Of a stretch of DNA of 64,000 nucleotides, positions 35,236 through 44,692 are shown piece by piece. The first letter of the stretch is position 1. The number at the start of each line of letters is the position of its first letter. The DNA comes from Fidelibacterota bacterium. Its GTDB lineage: Bacteria; Pseudomonadota; Alphaproteobacteria; Rhodospirillales; Rhodospirillaceae. Location of the stretch: contig CANJRX010000006.1 in the NCBI GenBank assembly GCA_947476895.1, positions 1 to 64,000 of the forward strand, in the 5' to 3' direction. The notes below the pieces were generated by a model that had not been told where the DNA came from, did no database searches, and worked only from the letters and a program-made list of their open reading frames with translations. Position numbers and translations under genes: made by a program.

Positions 35236-37407
35236 CTAAGCCGAACCAACCGTCCGTTTAATGATCGGCAAGCTGCGCGTCGGCTTGCCTGTCGCGGCCA
35301 GCATGGCGTTGACGATGGCCGGTCCTACCGGCGGTGCGCCGGGTTCGCCGATGCCGCCCCAGAAGCCGCCGCTCGGCACCAGCACCACATCCACCTGCGG
35401 CATCTTGTTCAAAAGCAGCATACGGTAGGTGTCGAAGTTGCCTTGCTCGACGCGGCCGTTCTTGATGGTGATCTCGCTGTAAAGCGCTGCCGTCATGGCC
35501 CACACCACCGCGCCTTCCATCTGCGCCTGAACGCTATTGGGATTGACCACGTAACCGCAGTCCACGGCCGTGGTGATCCGGTGCACATGCGGCGTGCCGT
35601 CGGGGTTCATGGAAATTTCCGCGACCGCGGAGACAAAGCTGCCGTAACCGTCCACTTGCGCGATGCCGCGGAAGCGGCCTGCGGGCAGGGGCGTACCCCA
35701 GCCGGCTTTCTGCGCGGCGGCGTCCAGCACGGCCAACTGCTTCGGCGCGTTGACCAGCAACTTGCGGCGATACTCGTAAGGGTCCTGGCCGGCGGCGCGG
35801 GCGATTTCGTCGAAGAACGCTTCGCGGAAATAACCGTTCTGCGAATGGTTCACTGAACGCCAATAGCCTACGGGCACATGCGTATTGCGCATGCCGTAGT
35901 CCACCTTCACGTTTTTCACGTCGTAGGGATTGTCGGTGAAGCAGATCAGGAAGCCCGCATCCATGCCGTCTTTGATGGCATTGGGATTGCCGGTGCTTTG
36001 AATCGACTGCCCGGCAATGCGCGTATCCCAGGCAATGGGCATTCCGGCTGCATCGAGGCCGACCTTGAACTTGGCCGAGGAAATCGGGCGATAGAAATCG
36101 TGCTGAATGTCTTCTTCACGCGACCAGATCAGCTTCACGGGGCGGCCGATGGCCTTGGCGATACGCACAGCTTGGTCGACATAGTCGCCAGGACCCGCGC
36201 CACCGCGCCGGCCGAACCCACCGCCGGAATAGGTGAGATGCACGTTCACTTTCAGCGGGTCTAAGCCCGAAGCTTTTGCTGCGCTATTCAAAATGGCTTC
36301 AGCGTTTTGCGTCGGCGCCCAAACTTCCAACCCATCTTCGGTGAAGTGCGCCGTACAGTTCATGGGTTCCATGGCTGCGTGGCTCAGGAACGGCACGTGG
36401 TATTCCGCCTCGACAACTTTCGCGGCCGTGGCCATGGCCGCGTTTACGTCACCGTCGTTGCGTGCAACCGGGACGTCCGCCTGTGTCAGCCCGCTCGACA
36501 AAAAGGCCGCGATATCGGCGTTGCTGGTTTTGCTGTTAGCGCCTTCGTCCCAAACGATGGGCAAAGTCTTCAAAGCGCGCTGGGCGTGCCAATAGCTTTC
36601 GCCCACTACTGCAACAGCGGCTTCGAGACCCACAACACGGTGGATGCCTTTGCGGTCTTTGATGCCGGTATCATCGAAGCTCTTCAGCTTGCCGCCGAAC
36701 ACCGGCGACTGCGCAATAGCCGCATACATCATGCCCGGCAGCTTCACGTCGATGGCATAGACCGGCTTGCCCATGACTTTATCGACAATATCCAGGCGCT
36801 GCAGCGGCTGGCCCGCAATCGTCCAGGTCGAAGGGTCCTTGAGCGCGACTTTCTCGGGCGCTTGCAGTTTTGAAGCGGCTTCGGCGACAGCGCCGTAGGT
36901 CAGCGTGCGCTTGCTGGGGATATGCGTGATGACGCCTTTGGTTGCCTGGCATTCGTCGCCGGAAACTTTCCAGCGTTGCGCAGCTGCGGCAACCAACATC
37001 TCGCGCGCACTTGCGCCGGCCTGGCGCAGATATTCGTGCGAGCTGCGGATCGCGCGGCTGCCGACCGTGGCCATGCCGCGGTAAACTTTGTTGCGCGTGA
37101 TGTTGAGGCGCGGGTCCACGAACTCGGCCTGCACTTTATTCCAATCGCATTCCAGCTCTTCGGCCACCAGCATGGTGAGGGCCGTGAGGCTGCCCTGGCC
37201 CATTTCAGAATAGGCCACGCGGATGATCACGCTGTCGTCGTTCTTGATCATGATCCAGGCGTTGACTTCGGGCGTCGGCGCGGCAGCCGTCGCGGCTTGC
37301 GCCTCGCGGCCCGGCACATGGAAACCCAACATGAGTCCGCCACCCGCCAGCGTGCTGGTGACAAGGAACTGTCTGCGGTCGAGGGCGCGTTTCGGCATCT
37401 CGTTCAT
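35236..37407 (-). CDS. Second molybdopterin subunit, isoquinoline 1-oxidoreductase beta type
   Basis: This 723-residue protein is a paralogue of the one at 5.0-7.3 kb. It has a Tat signal (DRRQFLVTSTLAGGGLMLGF). The cofactor-binding motif reads GGGFGRRG, and the catalytic Glu region reads GIGEPGAPPVGPAI. It differs enough from the first copy to suggest another substrate. The ATG at 37407 follows GGGAGGGAAT, 14 nt after the 2Fe-2S subunit stop; the frame upstream is a shadow. Gene order matches the first pair (small subunit first). It probably acts in the periplasm. Confidence 0.92.
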   Translation of the reverse strand: MNEMPKRALDRRQFLVTSTLAGGGLMLGFHVPGREAQAATAAAPTPEVNAWIMIKNDDSVIIRVAYSEMGQGSLTALTMLVAEELECDWNKVQAEFVDPRLNITRNKVYRGMATVGSRAIRSSHEYLRQAGASAREMLVAAAAQRWKVSGDECQATKGVITHIPSKRTLTYGAVAEAASKLQAPEKVALKDPSTWTIAGQPLQRLDIVDKVMGKPVYAIDVKLPGMMYAAIAQSPVFGGKLKSFDDTGIKDRKGIHRVVGLEAAVAVVGESYWHAQRALKTLPIVWDEGANSKTSNADIAAFLSSGLTQADVPVARNDGDVNAAMATAAKVVEAEYHVPFLSHAAMEPMNCTAHFTEDGLEVWAPTQNAEAILNSAAKASGLDPLKVNVHLTYSGGGFGRRGGAGPGDYVDQAVRIAKAIGRPVKLIWSREEDIQHDFYRPISSAKFKVGLDAAGMPIAWDTRIAGQSIQSTGNPNAIKDGMDAGFLICFTDNPYDVKNVKVDYGMRNTHVPVGYWRSVNHSQNGYFREAFFDEIARAAGQDPYEYRRKLLVNAPKQLAVLDAAAQKAGWGTPLPAGRFRGIAQVDGYGSFVSAVAEISMNPDGTPHVHRITTAVDCGYVVNPNSVQAQMEGAVVWAMTAALYSEITIKNGRVEQGNFDTYRMLLLNKMPQVDVVLVPSGGFWGGIGEPGAPPVGPAIVNAMLAATGKPTRSLPIIKRTVGSA

Positions 37408-37421
37408 GGCGATTCCCTCCC

Positions 37422-37868
37422 TTACGCTTTGGCTGCGGTATGAATGGCCGCTCGCACGCGCGGATAGGTTCCGCAGCGGCAGATATTGGTCATCGCGGCA
37501 TCGATGTCGGCATCGGTAGGCTGGGGCTTGGCTTTCAGCAAAGCATCCGCCGCCATCATCATGCCGGTTTGGCAGTAGCCGCATTGCGGCACCTGATGCT
37601 CGACCCAGGCTTTTTGGATGGGATGGTTGCCGTCAACCGACAGCCCTTCGATGGTGGTGATCTTACCGTCACCCACCGCGCTGACCGGCACAGAGCAGGA
37701 GCGCATAGCCGCGCCGTCCACCTGCACTGTACAGGCGCCGCACTGGGCGATACCGCAACCGAACTTGGTCCCCATCATGCCGAGCGTGTCGCGCAATACC
37801 CACAACAGCGGCATGTCGGGATCGACATCCACTTCGTGCGCTTGACCGTTGACTTGAAGGGTGATCAT
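37422..37868 (-). CDS. Second (2Fe-2S)-binding subunit, isoquinoline 1-oxidoreductase type
   Basis: This 148-residue protein is the electron-transfer partner of the next gene. Cluster ligands are in CGIAQCGAC and [10 protein letters not shown] with NICRCGTYP. It lacks a signal peptide, as usual, and would travel with the Tat-targeted large subunit. It is about 60 nt from the start of the O-antigen-ligase-like gene region. Confidence 0.92.
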   Translation of the reverse strand: MITLQVNGQAHEVDVDPDMPLLWVLRDTLGMMGTKFGCGIAQCGACTVQVDGAAMRSCSVPVSAVGDGKITTIEGLSVDGNHPIQKAWVEHQVPQCGYCQTGMMMAADALLKAKPQPTDADIDAAMTNICRCGTYPRVRAAIHTAAKA

Positions 37869-37929
37869 GGCTGGCTCCCGCAGCTGCGATATGAGGCGTA
37901 AATGTACGCCTCGGCAGCCCCTCCCGCAA

Positions 37930-39156
37930 TCAGACCTGCTGTTGGCGGAGCGTTAAATGTAACAGTCCCGCAGCCAGCATCCAGGTGGCCAGCCACCAAT
38001 GCTGCCAAATACCGAAGCTAATCAGGCCGATCACCGCCGTGCTGGTCAGGGTGGCCAGGGTCATCGCCAGATGTTGGGGCCGCGCCGTCATGGGCCATAG
38101 AGCGCGCGCCGTGAACCCCAGCATGATAACCACAGCAGCGATGCCCACCGCGCCCAGCTCCAGCCAAATCTGCAAAAAGCCGTTGTGGGTATGGAGGGGC
38201 AGCGAGGACCAGGGCGTACCAGAGATCAAGGGTGCTGTCTTGGCGAGCACGCGCGTGGAATCAAAGCCGTGACCCCACAAAGGCTGCTCGGCGATGAGGC
38301 GCGAGGCTTCTTGCCAGATGCTTAGGCGCGTTTGGGTGCCGACCCATTTCATGTCCACCGCGCCCGTCATCGGCACAAGGTCCGGCGTCAGCAGATAGGT
38401 CGATATGATGGGCGCGAGTAGGGCGTAAGCTATCAGCGCTCCAAACAAACCCACGAGCGCCATGCGCGGTGCATACAGCGCGACACAAAAAACAATCGCG
38501 CCGGCCGTCACCGCAAGCCAGGCTGCATCCATGGTGGACGCCTGCGTGACCGCGAAAGCCACCGCGACAAACAGAATGGCGAAAGAAGCGCGCGACGTGC
38601 GCGCGTAAATCAGAGATGTGAAGATGAACACGAGGGGCGCCAGCACCGCCGCGCCGCGCGCTGCCACTTCGACGACGAAGCTTTTTTGACCGGGGGGAAT
38701 AATGCCTTCAGGCGGCAGGATCAGGCGCACAAGCGCGCCCCGGGTCCAGACTTCCAAGCTCAGGAGCGCCAGCAGAGCGATGCCGCCGATCATGGCGCAG
38801 CGCGCCAGGCGCTGGCTGTCCGTTGACGGCAACGCTTGAATAGCCCCCACGAGCAGCAAGCCCATGACGGGCACGATAGCGGTGCGTGCAACGTCGATGA
38901 TGCTCGGCTCCGGCGTCCAGAGGAGCGATACCATTGCCCACAGCGTGAGGAGCGCGCCCACAATAACGATTGGATTTTTACTGAACCGGCGCAGCGTCGC
39001 CATGGTGCCATCAAAACACGGCTGGGCGATCAGCGTGGCAATCAGAAGAACCACCGTTCCCATGCGGGCGTAAACTGCTACCGGCGCCAGCGCTAGGAAA
39101 ACGCTGCCCAGCACGATCACGGCGCGGCGGTGGTTTGAATTTCCTGTGGCGTCCAT
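37930..39156 (-). CDS. O-antigen ligase family (Wzy_C) membrane protein
   Basis: This 408-residue protein has about 11 membrane segments and, late in the sequence, the periplasmic-loop motif [17 protein letters not shown], characteristic of WaaL/Wzy-type ligases and polymerases. Such proteins transfer or polymerise undecaprenyl-linked glycans at the periplasmic face. Other glycan genes are at 51-54.6 kb. Whether it is a ligase or a polymerase cannot be told from sequence. Confidence 0.85.
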   Translation of the reverse strand: MDATGNSNHRRAVIVLGSVFLALAPVAVYARMGTVVLLIATLIAQPCFDGTMATLRRFSKNPIVIVGALLTLWAMVSLLWTPEPSIIDVARTAIVPVMGLLLVGAIQALPSTDSQRLARCAMIGGIALLALLSLEVWTRGALVRLILPPEGIIPPGQKSFVVEVAARGAAVLAPLVFIFTSLIYARTSRASFAILFVAVAFAVTQASTMDAAWLAVTAGAIVFCVALYAPRMALVGLFGALIAYALLAPIISTYLLTPDLVPMTGAVDMKWVGTQTRLSIWQEASRLIAEQPLWGHGFDSTRVLAKTAPLISGTPWSSLPLHTHNGFLQIWLELGAVGIAAVVIMLGFTARALWPMTARPQHLAMTLATLTSTAVIGLISFGIWQHWWLATWMLAAGLLHLTLRQQQV

Positions 39157-39252
39157 GCTCCGGTTTTGGCTGATCCGTTCAGGTCACGCAAGGGCATGAC
39201 GCGTGGTTTTCAGCTTTGGATCAGAAGGGCGAGGGGATAAGGTGCGGCCCGC

Positions 39253-40449
39253 ATGAACACGACCGTAAAACATCCCCGTTTGAAGCTTCGGCCCGGCGCT
39301 CATAAGCGTCTCAAGGCCGGCCACCCGTGGGTCTATTCCAATGAAGTGGATATGGACCCGGCGGCTAAGGCCTTGCCGTCCGGAACCGTGGTGACGCTCT
39401 CCGACGCTGGGGGGCAACTGTTGGCCACCGCGCACTTCAATGCCCGCACGTTGATCTCGGCGCGGGTGCTGGCGTTCCAGCCCGACGTCGCCATCGACCA
39501 AGCTTTTATTGCCGCGCGGCTCACCGCGGCTTTGAAATTGCGCAACCGTTTATACGACCGGCCCTTCTACCGCCTGGTGCACGCCGATGCTGATGGACTG
39601 CCCGGACTTATCGTTGACCGGTTTGATGATGCCTATGTCATTCAGCCCAATACCGCGGGCATGGACGCTGCGATCGATGTCATAGCCGCTGCGCTACGCG
39701 ACGTTGGTGGCGCACGCACGGTCATCGTGCGCGGCGACAACCATGCGCGCACGCTTGAGGGTCTCGACGATCAAGTGCGCGCGGTGTTCGGCGTGGTCGA
39801 TGGTCCGGTGAAGGTCGAGGAAAACGGCGTAACGTTCTTCGCCGATCTGATGTTGGGCCAAAAGACCGGCTGGTTCTTCGATCAGCGCGATAATCACGCC
39901 TTCATGGCCGCACTCACGCGTAAGTGCACCATGCTCGATCTTTATACCCATACGGGCGGGTTCGCTTTGCCGGCGGCCAAAGCGGGCGCGACCGCGGTTC
40001 TTGGCGTCGATAGTTCCGCGCCGTCGCTGGCGCTCGCAGCGAAAGCTGCGACAGAGAATGGCGTCGCTGAGATTTGCAAATTCGAACGCACCGAAGTATT
40101 TCCGTTCCTGGAAGCCGCGCTTGCGCGAAAACAAACTTGGGATGTGGTCATCGGCGATCCGCCGGCCTTCGTGAAATCCAAGAAGGATGTCAAAGCCGGC
40201 ATGCAGGGCTATCGCAAACTCGCGCGGCTCTGTGCAGGCGTGACGTCGCCCGGCGGGCTATTGTTCATGGCGTCGTGCAGCCACAACGCACCGCTCGAAG
40301 AATTCACGGCTGCTGTTGCGCGCGGGCTTCAAGACGCCGGCCGCGACGGGCGTATCATCCGCACGGCGGGTGCGTCAGCCGATCATCCGGTGCATCCGCA
40401 TTTGCCGGAAAGCGCTTATCTCAAAGCTGTTGTGCTGCAGCTGGATTAG
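39253..40449 (+). CDS. RlmI-like class I SAM-dependent rRNA methyltransferase
   Basis: This 398-residue protein has an N-terminal PUA domain (GHPWVYSNEVD and LATAHFNARTLISARVL), a central EEHD-type region (RLVHADADGLPGLIVDRF) and a Rossmann methyltransferase domain (MLDLYTHTGGFALPAAKAGA, VIGDPPAFVKSKKDV, MASCSHN). This order is that of RlmI/RlmK proteins, which methylate a cytosine of 23S rRNA. Its stop overlaps the stop of the convergent methyltransferase gene. Confidence 0.9.
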   Translation: MNTTVKHPRLKLRPGAHKRLKAGHPWVYSNEVDMDPAAKALPSGTVVTLSDAGGQLLATAHFNARTLISARVLAFQPDVAIDQAFIAARLTAALKLRNRLYDRPFYRLVHADADGLPGLIVDRFDDAYVIQPNTAGMDAAIDVIAAALRDVGGARTVIVRGDNHARTLEGLDDQVRAVFGVVDGPVKVEENGVTFFADLMLGQKTGWFFDQRDNHAFMAALTRKCTMLDLYTHTGGFALPAAKAGATAVLGVDSSAPSLALAAKAATENGVAEICKFERTEVFPFLEAALARKQTWDVVIGDPPAFVKSKKDVKAGMQGYRKLARLCAGVTSPGGLLFMASCSHNAPLEEFTAAVARGLQDAGRDGRIIRTAGASADHPVHPHLPESAYLKAVVLQLD

Positions 40450-41336
40450 GCCCGCAAGATCGCGAGCAGGCCGGGCACGTCGACGCCTTTCTCTTTGCGG
40501 CTGACGGCGTCTTTCACCGTCACGATTTCAAAACCGCTTTGCGAAGCCAAGCTTTCGACATAGCTGCGGCTATGACTGAAGCGATGTTCTGCGCCCAGCG
40601 TGAAGCCATCGCCTTCTAGGCGTTGCACAGTGAACGCAAACAGTCCGCCCGCGTTGAGTTGCTTTTTCGCGAGCATGAAGACGGCGGTGAGATCGCCCAC
40701 ATAGGTCAACACATCAGCGGCGAGGATGAGATCGCATTTCTCATCCAGCTTTTCCAAAGCCGCCAACATGTCGCCGACTTCGAGTTCATCGTAGACACCT
40801 TTGCTCTCGGCGCCTTTGACCATGGCGGCGGAAAGATCGACACCGCCCAGCCAGCCGGCGCGGTCGCGCAGGGCGACGCCCGCCAATCCCGTGCCGCAGC
40901 CCAAATCGAAAACGCGGGTGAAGGTTCGCGCAGGTTCAGTCTCGTCCAGTGCTTCGCGCAGGATTTGCGGCGCGCGATAATGTAGTTTTTCGATCAGCGC
41001 CTTCTCGAAGCGCGGCGCGTACTCATCAAAAAGTCGGGTGAGGTAGGCCGCGGGTAGGGTGGCCGGCTTAACTTCGGTCAGAAGTGCGAGCTTCACCGCA
41101 GCACCCATGGAATCGGCTGGATCGAGCGTGAGATAATGCTCATAAGCGGCGATGGCGTCGTATTTTCGCCCAGCCTCGGCCAGGGTTTCGGCCAACGCGA
41201 ACTGGCCTTCGGGCCAGGTGGGCGCCAGTTCCAGGGTTTGCGCGAGCACGTCGGCGGCGGCTTCGGCGTCGCCGTCGCGGCGCAGAAGCTGGGCATAGGC
41301 GAAGCGCCGGTCGGCGGTCATGTTGCCAGAGGACAT
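40446..41336 (-). CDS. TPR-containing SAM-dependent methyltransferase
   Basis: This protein of about 296 residues has two to three N-terminal tetratricopeptide-like helices (residues 10-85) followed by a methyltransferase domain with the SAM-binding loop FDLGCGTGLAGVAL and LAADVLTYVGDL. It resembles predicted TPR methyltransferases common in alphaproteobacteria; the substrate is unknown. The start is uncertain: a GTG at 41351 and an ATG at 41321 are alternatives. Confidence 0.8.
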   Translation of the reverse strand: MSSGNMTADRRFAYAQLLRRDGDAEAAADVLAQTLELAPTWPEGQFALAETLAEAGRKYDAIAAYEHYLTLDPADSMGAAVKLALLTEVKPATLPAAYLTRLFDEYAPRFEKALIEKLHYRAPQILREALDETEPARTFTRVFDLGCGTGLAGVALRDRAGWLGGVDLSAAMVKGAESKGVYDELEVGDMLAALEKLDEKCDLILAADVLTYVGDLTAVFMLAKKQLNAGGLFAFTVQRLEGDGFTLGAEHRFSHSRSYVESLASQSGFEIVTVKDAVSRKEKGVDVPGLLAILRA

Positions 41337-41426
41337 TCCCGTCTTATACACCGCTCGGCAGGCAGCTTCACATTTTCATGATTCCGCCATTGCGCTCCGG
41401 GTCGCTAGACAGTATCTGACGAACCC

Positions 41427-42437
41427 ATGAAATCGTTCATCCAACCCGCCGAGTGGGAAGCACACGACGCCGTCTGGTCCGCCTGGCCCAGCGCGGCCGA
41501 CCTGTGGCTGGAAGACTTGGCGCCGGCGCAGGCTCAAGTGGGCGCGCTGTTCAAAGCCATCGCCGACGGCGGAAAAGGCGAAGCCCTGAAAATCCTCGCC
41601 AACGGCGATGACGCCATAGTCTCAGCGACAAAAGCTTTGGCTGGCACGGGCGCGGAAATCATCCCGGCGGGCTTCGGTGATATTTGGCTGCGCGACACCG
41701 CGCCCATTTTCACGCGCGGCGCGGGCGGTCTTCAGGCGGCGTGTTTCATCTTCAACGGCTGGGGCGGTAAATACGTGCTCGAAGGCGACGACGAGGTTGC
41801 GGCCTTTGTCGCGGCGCGCGCCGATGTGCCGGCAGCTTTCAACAGTTGGGTTTTAGAAGGTGGCTCCATCGACGTAGATGGTCTCGGCACCTGCCTGACC
41901 ACGCGCCAATGTTTGCTCAACCCCAACCGCAACCCGACGCTGAAGCAGACGGAAATCGAAAACCGTTTGCGTACGTCTCTGGGTATCGAAAAGCTGATCT
42001 GGCTGGGCGATGGCCTGGCCAACGATCACACCGACGGCCATGTCGATAACATCGCGCGCTTCATCGCGCCTGGCGTTGTCATGTGCATGGAACCTGCCGG
42101 CGCGGATGATCCTAACCGCGACGCGTTGAATGCGATTATCGCTGACCTGAAAGCCGCCACCGATGTCACCGGGCGCAAGCTCGATGTCGTCACGGTGCCG
42201 TCGCCCGGTCGCGTTGAGAATGAAGACGGCGAGATCATTCCCGCCAGCTCGATGAATTTTTATATCGGCAATACGACGGTGGTTGTGCCGCTTTACGGCA
42301 GCGCCACCGACGATGCGGCCCTGAAGGCGATTGAAAAGGCTTTCCCGGGACGGCGTACCGTAGGTTTGATGGCCGACAATGTTATAACCGGCGGTGGGTC
42401 GTTCCACTGCATTACCCAGCAACAGCCCAGAGTCTAG
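41427..42437 (+). CDS. aguA: Agmatine deiminase
   Basis: This 336-residue enzyme converts agmatine to N-carbamoylputrescine. It begins QPAEWEAHDAVWSAWP and carries IWLRDTAPIF, the Asp/His region DHTDGHVDNIARF and the nucleophilic Cys in GGGSFHCITQQQP at the C-terminus. It is 9 nt upstream of aguB, so the pair makes the two steps from agmatine to putrescine. Divergent from the TPR methyltransferase. Confidence 0.93.
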   Translation: MKSFIQPAEWEAHDAVWSAWPSAADLWLEDLAPAQAQVGALFKAIADGGKGEALKILANGDDAIVSATKALAGTGAEIIPAGFGDIWLRDTAPIFTRGAGGLQAACFIFNGWGGKYVLEGDDEVAAFVAARADVPAAFNSWVLEGGSIDVDGLGTCLTTRQCLLNPNRNPTLKQTEIENRLRTSLGIEKLIWLGDGLANDHTDGHVDNIARFIAPGVVMCMEPAGADDPNRDALNAIIADLKAATDVTGRKLDVVTVPSPGRVENEDGEIIPASSMNFYIGNTTVVVPLYGSATDDAALKAIEKAFPGRRTVGLMADNVITGGGSFHCITQQQPRV

Positions 42438-42446
42438 AGGCGCGCC

Positions 42447-43295
42447 ATGAGCACGGTCAGAGTTGCAGCGATCCAATGCGCATTCTCCGAAGATATGGCG
42501 GAGAACATCGACCGCGTGTCCGGCTTTATCGAGCAGGCCGCGCGCGACGGCGCACAAGTGATCCTGCCGCCCGAACTGCTGCAGGGCCATTACTTCTGCC
42601 GCGAGGAAAAAGAAAAGCACTTCGACAGCGCTTATCCGGCGGCGACGCATCCTGTGGTCACGAAGCTCGCAGCCATTGCGAAGAAATTGAATGTGGCGAT
42701 TCCGGCCTCGATCTTCGAGCGCGACGGACAGCATTTCTACAACAGCCTGGTCATGATCGACGCCGGCGGCGAACTCATGGGCACCTACCGCAAAAGCCAC
42801 ATCCCCGACGGCCCCGGCTATGAAGAGAAGTTCTACTTCCGCCCGGGCAACACGGGCTTCAAAGTTTGGGAAACCAAATTCGGCAAGATGGGCGTGGGCA
42901 TCTGCTGGGATCAATGGTTCCCGGAGACCGCGCGCGCCATGATGCTGCTGGGCGCCGACATTCTCTTTTATCCGACCGCCATTGGCTCAGAACCCGATAA
43001 CACCGAGCTCGACACCAAAGACCTGTGGCAGCGCGCCATGATCGGCCATGCCGTGTCCAACGTCGTGCCCGTGGTGGCTGCCAACCGTATCGGCAACGAA
43101 TACGGCCAAGTGTTCTATGGCTCGTCGTTCATCGCCAATCATCGCGGCGACAAGGTTGCGGAGCTAAACCGCACCGACAGCGGCGTGATCATGGCTGGCT
43201 TTGATATCGATGAAGTACGCCGTAACCGCGCGGCCTTTGGCTTTTTCCGGGATCGCCGTCCGGAGCTCTACGGCATTCTCGCCGCCGACAGATAA
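42447..43295 (+). CDS. aguB: N-carbamoylputrescine amidase
   Basis: This 282-residue nitrilase-superfamily enzyme hydrolyses N-carbamoylputrescine to putrescine. The Glu-Lys-Cys triad is seen in LPPELLQG, YRKSHIPDGPGYEEKFYF and VGICWDQWFPE. It follows aguA in the same operon and ends 3 nt before the DUF1801 gene. Confidence 0.93.
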   Translation: MSTVRVAAIQCAFSEDMAENIDRVSGFIEQAARDGAQVILPPELLQGHYFCREEKEKHFDSAYPAATHPVVTKLAAIAKKLNVAIPASIFERDGQHFYNSLVMIDAGGELMGTYRKSHIPDGPGYEEKFYFRPGNTGFKVWETKFGKMGVGICWDQWFPETARAMMLLGADILFYPTAIGSEPDNTELDTKDLWQRAMIGHAVSNVVPVVAANRIGNEYGQVFYGSSFIANHRGDKVAELNRTDSGVIMAGFDIDEVRRNRAAFGFFRDRRPELYGILAADR

Positions 43296-43298
43296 GCC

Positions 43299-43772
43299 AT
43301 GCCGCGCGCCGCCCTCAAAGCCAAACGTAAGTCCGCGAAGCCGGCGCAAAAAACCAAAGCGCAAAAAGCCAAGAAACCTGTTGTCCTTCTTGCGGGCGGG
43401 AATCCCCAAATTGCTAAAGGCGACGGCAACGCTCCGGTAAGGACGTATATTGCGGCAATCCCAGGCTGGAAGCGTGAGATTGGCAAGCGTCTAGATGCGC
43501 TTATCACGCGCGCTGTGCCGGGTGTACGCAAAGCCGTGAAGTGGAACTCGCCGTTCTATGGGGTCGAGGGAAATGGCTGGTTCGTTTCTTTCCACGTCTT
43601 CACGCGCTATGTCAAAGTCACCTTCTTCAAAGGCACGAAGCTGCGGCCAGCTCCAACCGGCGGCATGAGTAAAGAGGCGCGCTGGGTCGATATTTATGAA
43701 AACGATTTCGACGAAGCGCAGATCACGACCTGGGTGAAGCAAGCGGCCAAGTTGCCAGGTTGGATGGCTTAG
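43299..43772 (+). CDS. DUF1801 domain protein
   Basis: This 157-residue protein has a Lys/Ala-rich N-terminal tail (about residues 1-30) followed by a DUF1801/YdhG-like domain with KAVKWNSPFYGVEGNGWFVS and FKGTKLRPAPTGG. Function of the family is not established. It starts 3 nt after aguB and may simply be carried in that operon. Its stop overlaps the convergent esterase gene stop. Confidence 0.85.
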   Translation: MPRAALKAKRKSAKPAQKTKAQKAKKPVVLLAGGNPQIAKGDGNAPVRTYIAAIPGWKREIGKRLDALITRAVPGVRKAVKWNSPFYGVEGNGWFVSFHVFTRYVKVTFFKGTKLRPAPTGGMSKEARWVDIYENDFDEAQITTWVKQAAKLPGWMA

Positions 43773-44671
43773 CGCTCTGACGTAGCGTTTAAGAACGCCA
43801 GGATGTCTTTCCGGCACGCAGCTTTTGGTGCGCTTTCCGGGAAATTGAAAAACCCGTGAATGCCGCCGGGGTACACGTGCTCCGTAACGGGAAAGCCTTC
43901 ACGCTTTAGCCGTGCGGCATAAAGATGCTGCGAGGCCAGCAGCGGGTCGTTATCGCCACATACCAGCAAACACGGCGGGTGGCTTTTGAACGTGAGGTCC
44001 ATGGGCGTGATGGAATGAGCAGCATCCACCGTCTCACCCAGAGCGCCGGGACCGGCATAGGATTCAATCATGGTGTCCCCGCCGGGAAAGCCGGTGATGC
44101 TGGTGTGGCGATCCAGCACGCCGTAGATCGACGTCACGCTTAATACCTTCGGCAAGCTTGCGACCCGCAAGCCTGGATTGACCGCTTCCAGAAACTCAGG
44201 GTGCTCAGTTAACAGCGCTGCCATGACCGCAAGATTGCCGCCGGCGGAATCGCCCATCAGGTGCACAGCCTCGGCTTCCGGGAAATTGGCGCGGATAAAT
44301 CCCAACGCTTGAAACACCGCGAACAGAATGCGCGGGTGCATATGCTCAGGCGCTTTAGGGTATTCGACGTTGAAGATTGGATAGCCGGCTTCGGCCAGAA
44401 ACAACAAGTCGTGGCTGTAAGTATCGGTGGAGCCCATCATCCAACCGCCGCCGTGAATGAATACGATCGGGGCGTGCTGCTCCGGCGTGCGCGCGGGCAG
44501 GTGATCCAGCACTTCTTCGCGATGAAGGCCATACCGGATCGTGCGCCAGCCTTCCGGCTGCGCGCCGCGGGTCAGGCGAATAGCGCCCGTCAGCGCGCCC
44601 AGGAACATGCGCGACCCAACGATGGTCAAATGCTGGCCAAAGGTCAGCGCTTTGGCGCGTTTGGAGGGCAT
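43769..44671 (-). CDS. Alpha/beta hydrolase (HSL-like esterase)
   Basis: This 300-residue protein has the oxyanion motif HGGGWMMGS and the nucleophile in GDSAGGNLA, with Asp in GDNDPLL and His in GIHGFFNFP. These are the marks of the hormone-sensitive-lipase/BD-FAE esterases. No signal peptide is apparent. It lies 21 nt downstream of a dipeptidase gene and is probably co-transcribed with it. The substrate is unknown. Confidence 0.87.
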   Translation of the reverse strand: MPSKRAKALTFGQHLTIVGSRMFLGALTGAIRLTRGAQPEGWRTIRYGLHREEVLDHLPARTPEQHAPIVFIHGGGWMMGSTDTYSHDLLFLAEAGYPIFNVEYPKAPEHMHPRILFAVFQALGFIRANFPEAEAVHLMGDSAGGNLAVMAALLTEHPEFLEAVNPGLRVASLPKVLSVTSIYGVLDRHTSITGFPGGDTMIESYAGPGALGETVDAAHSITPMDLTFKSHPPCLLVCGDNDPLLASQHLYAARLKREGFPVTEHVYPGGIHGFFNFPESAPKAACRKDILAFLNATSER

Positions 44672-44692
44672 GAACGAAAAAGCCTTTGAAAT

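Noticed and set aside
41853-42914. Open frame of 353 residues on the minus strand
   Set aside because: Antisense to aguA and aguB, both certain genes.
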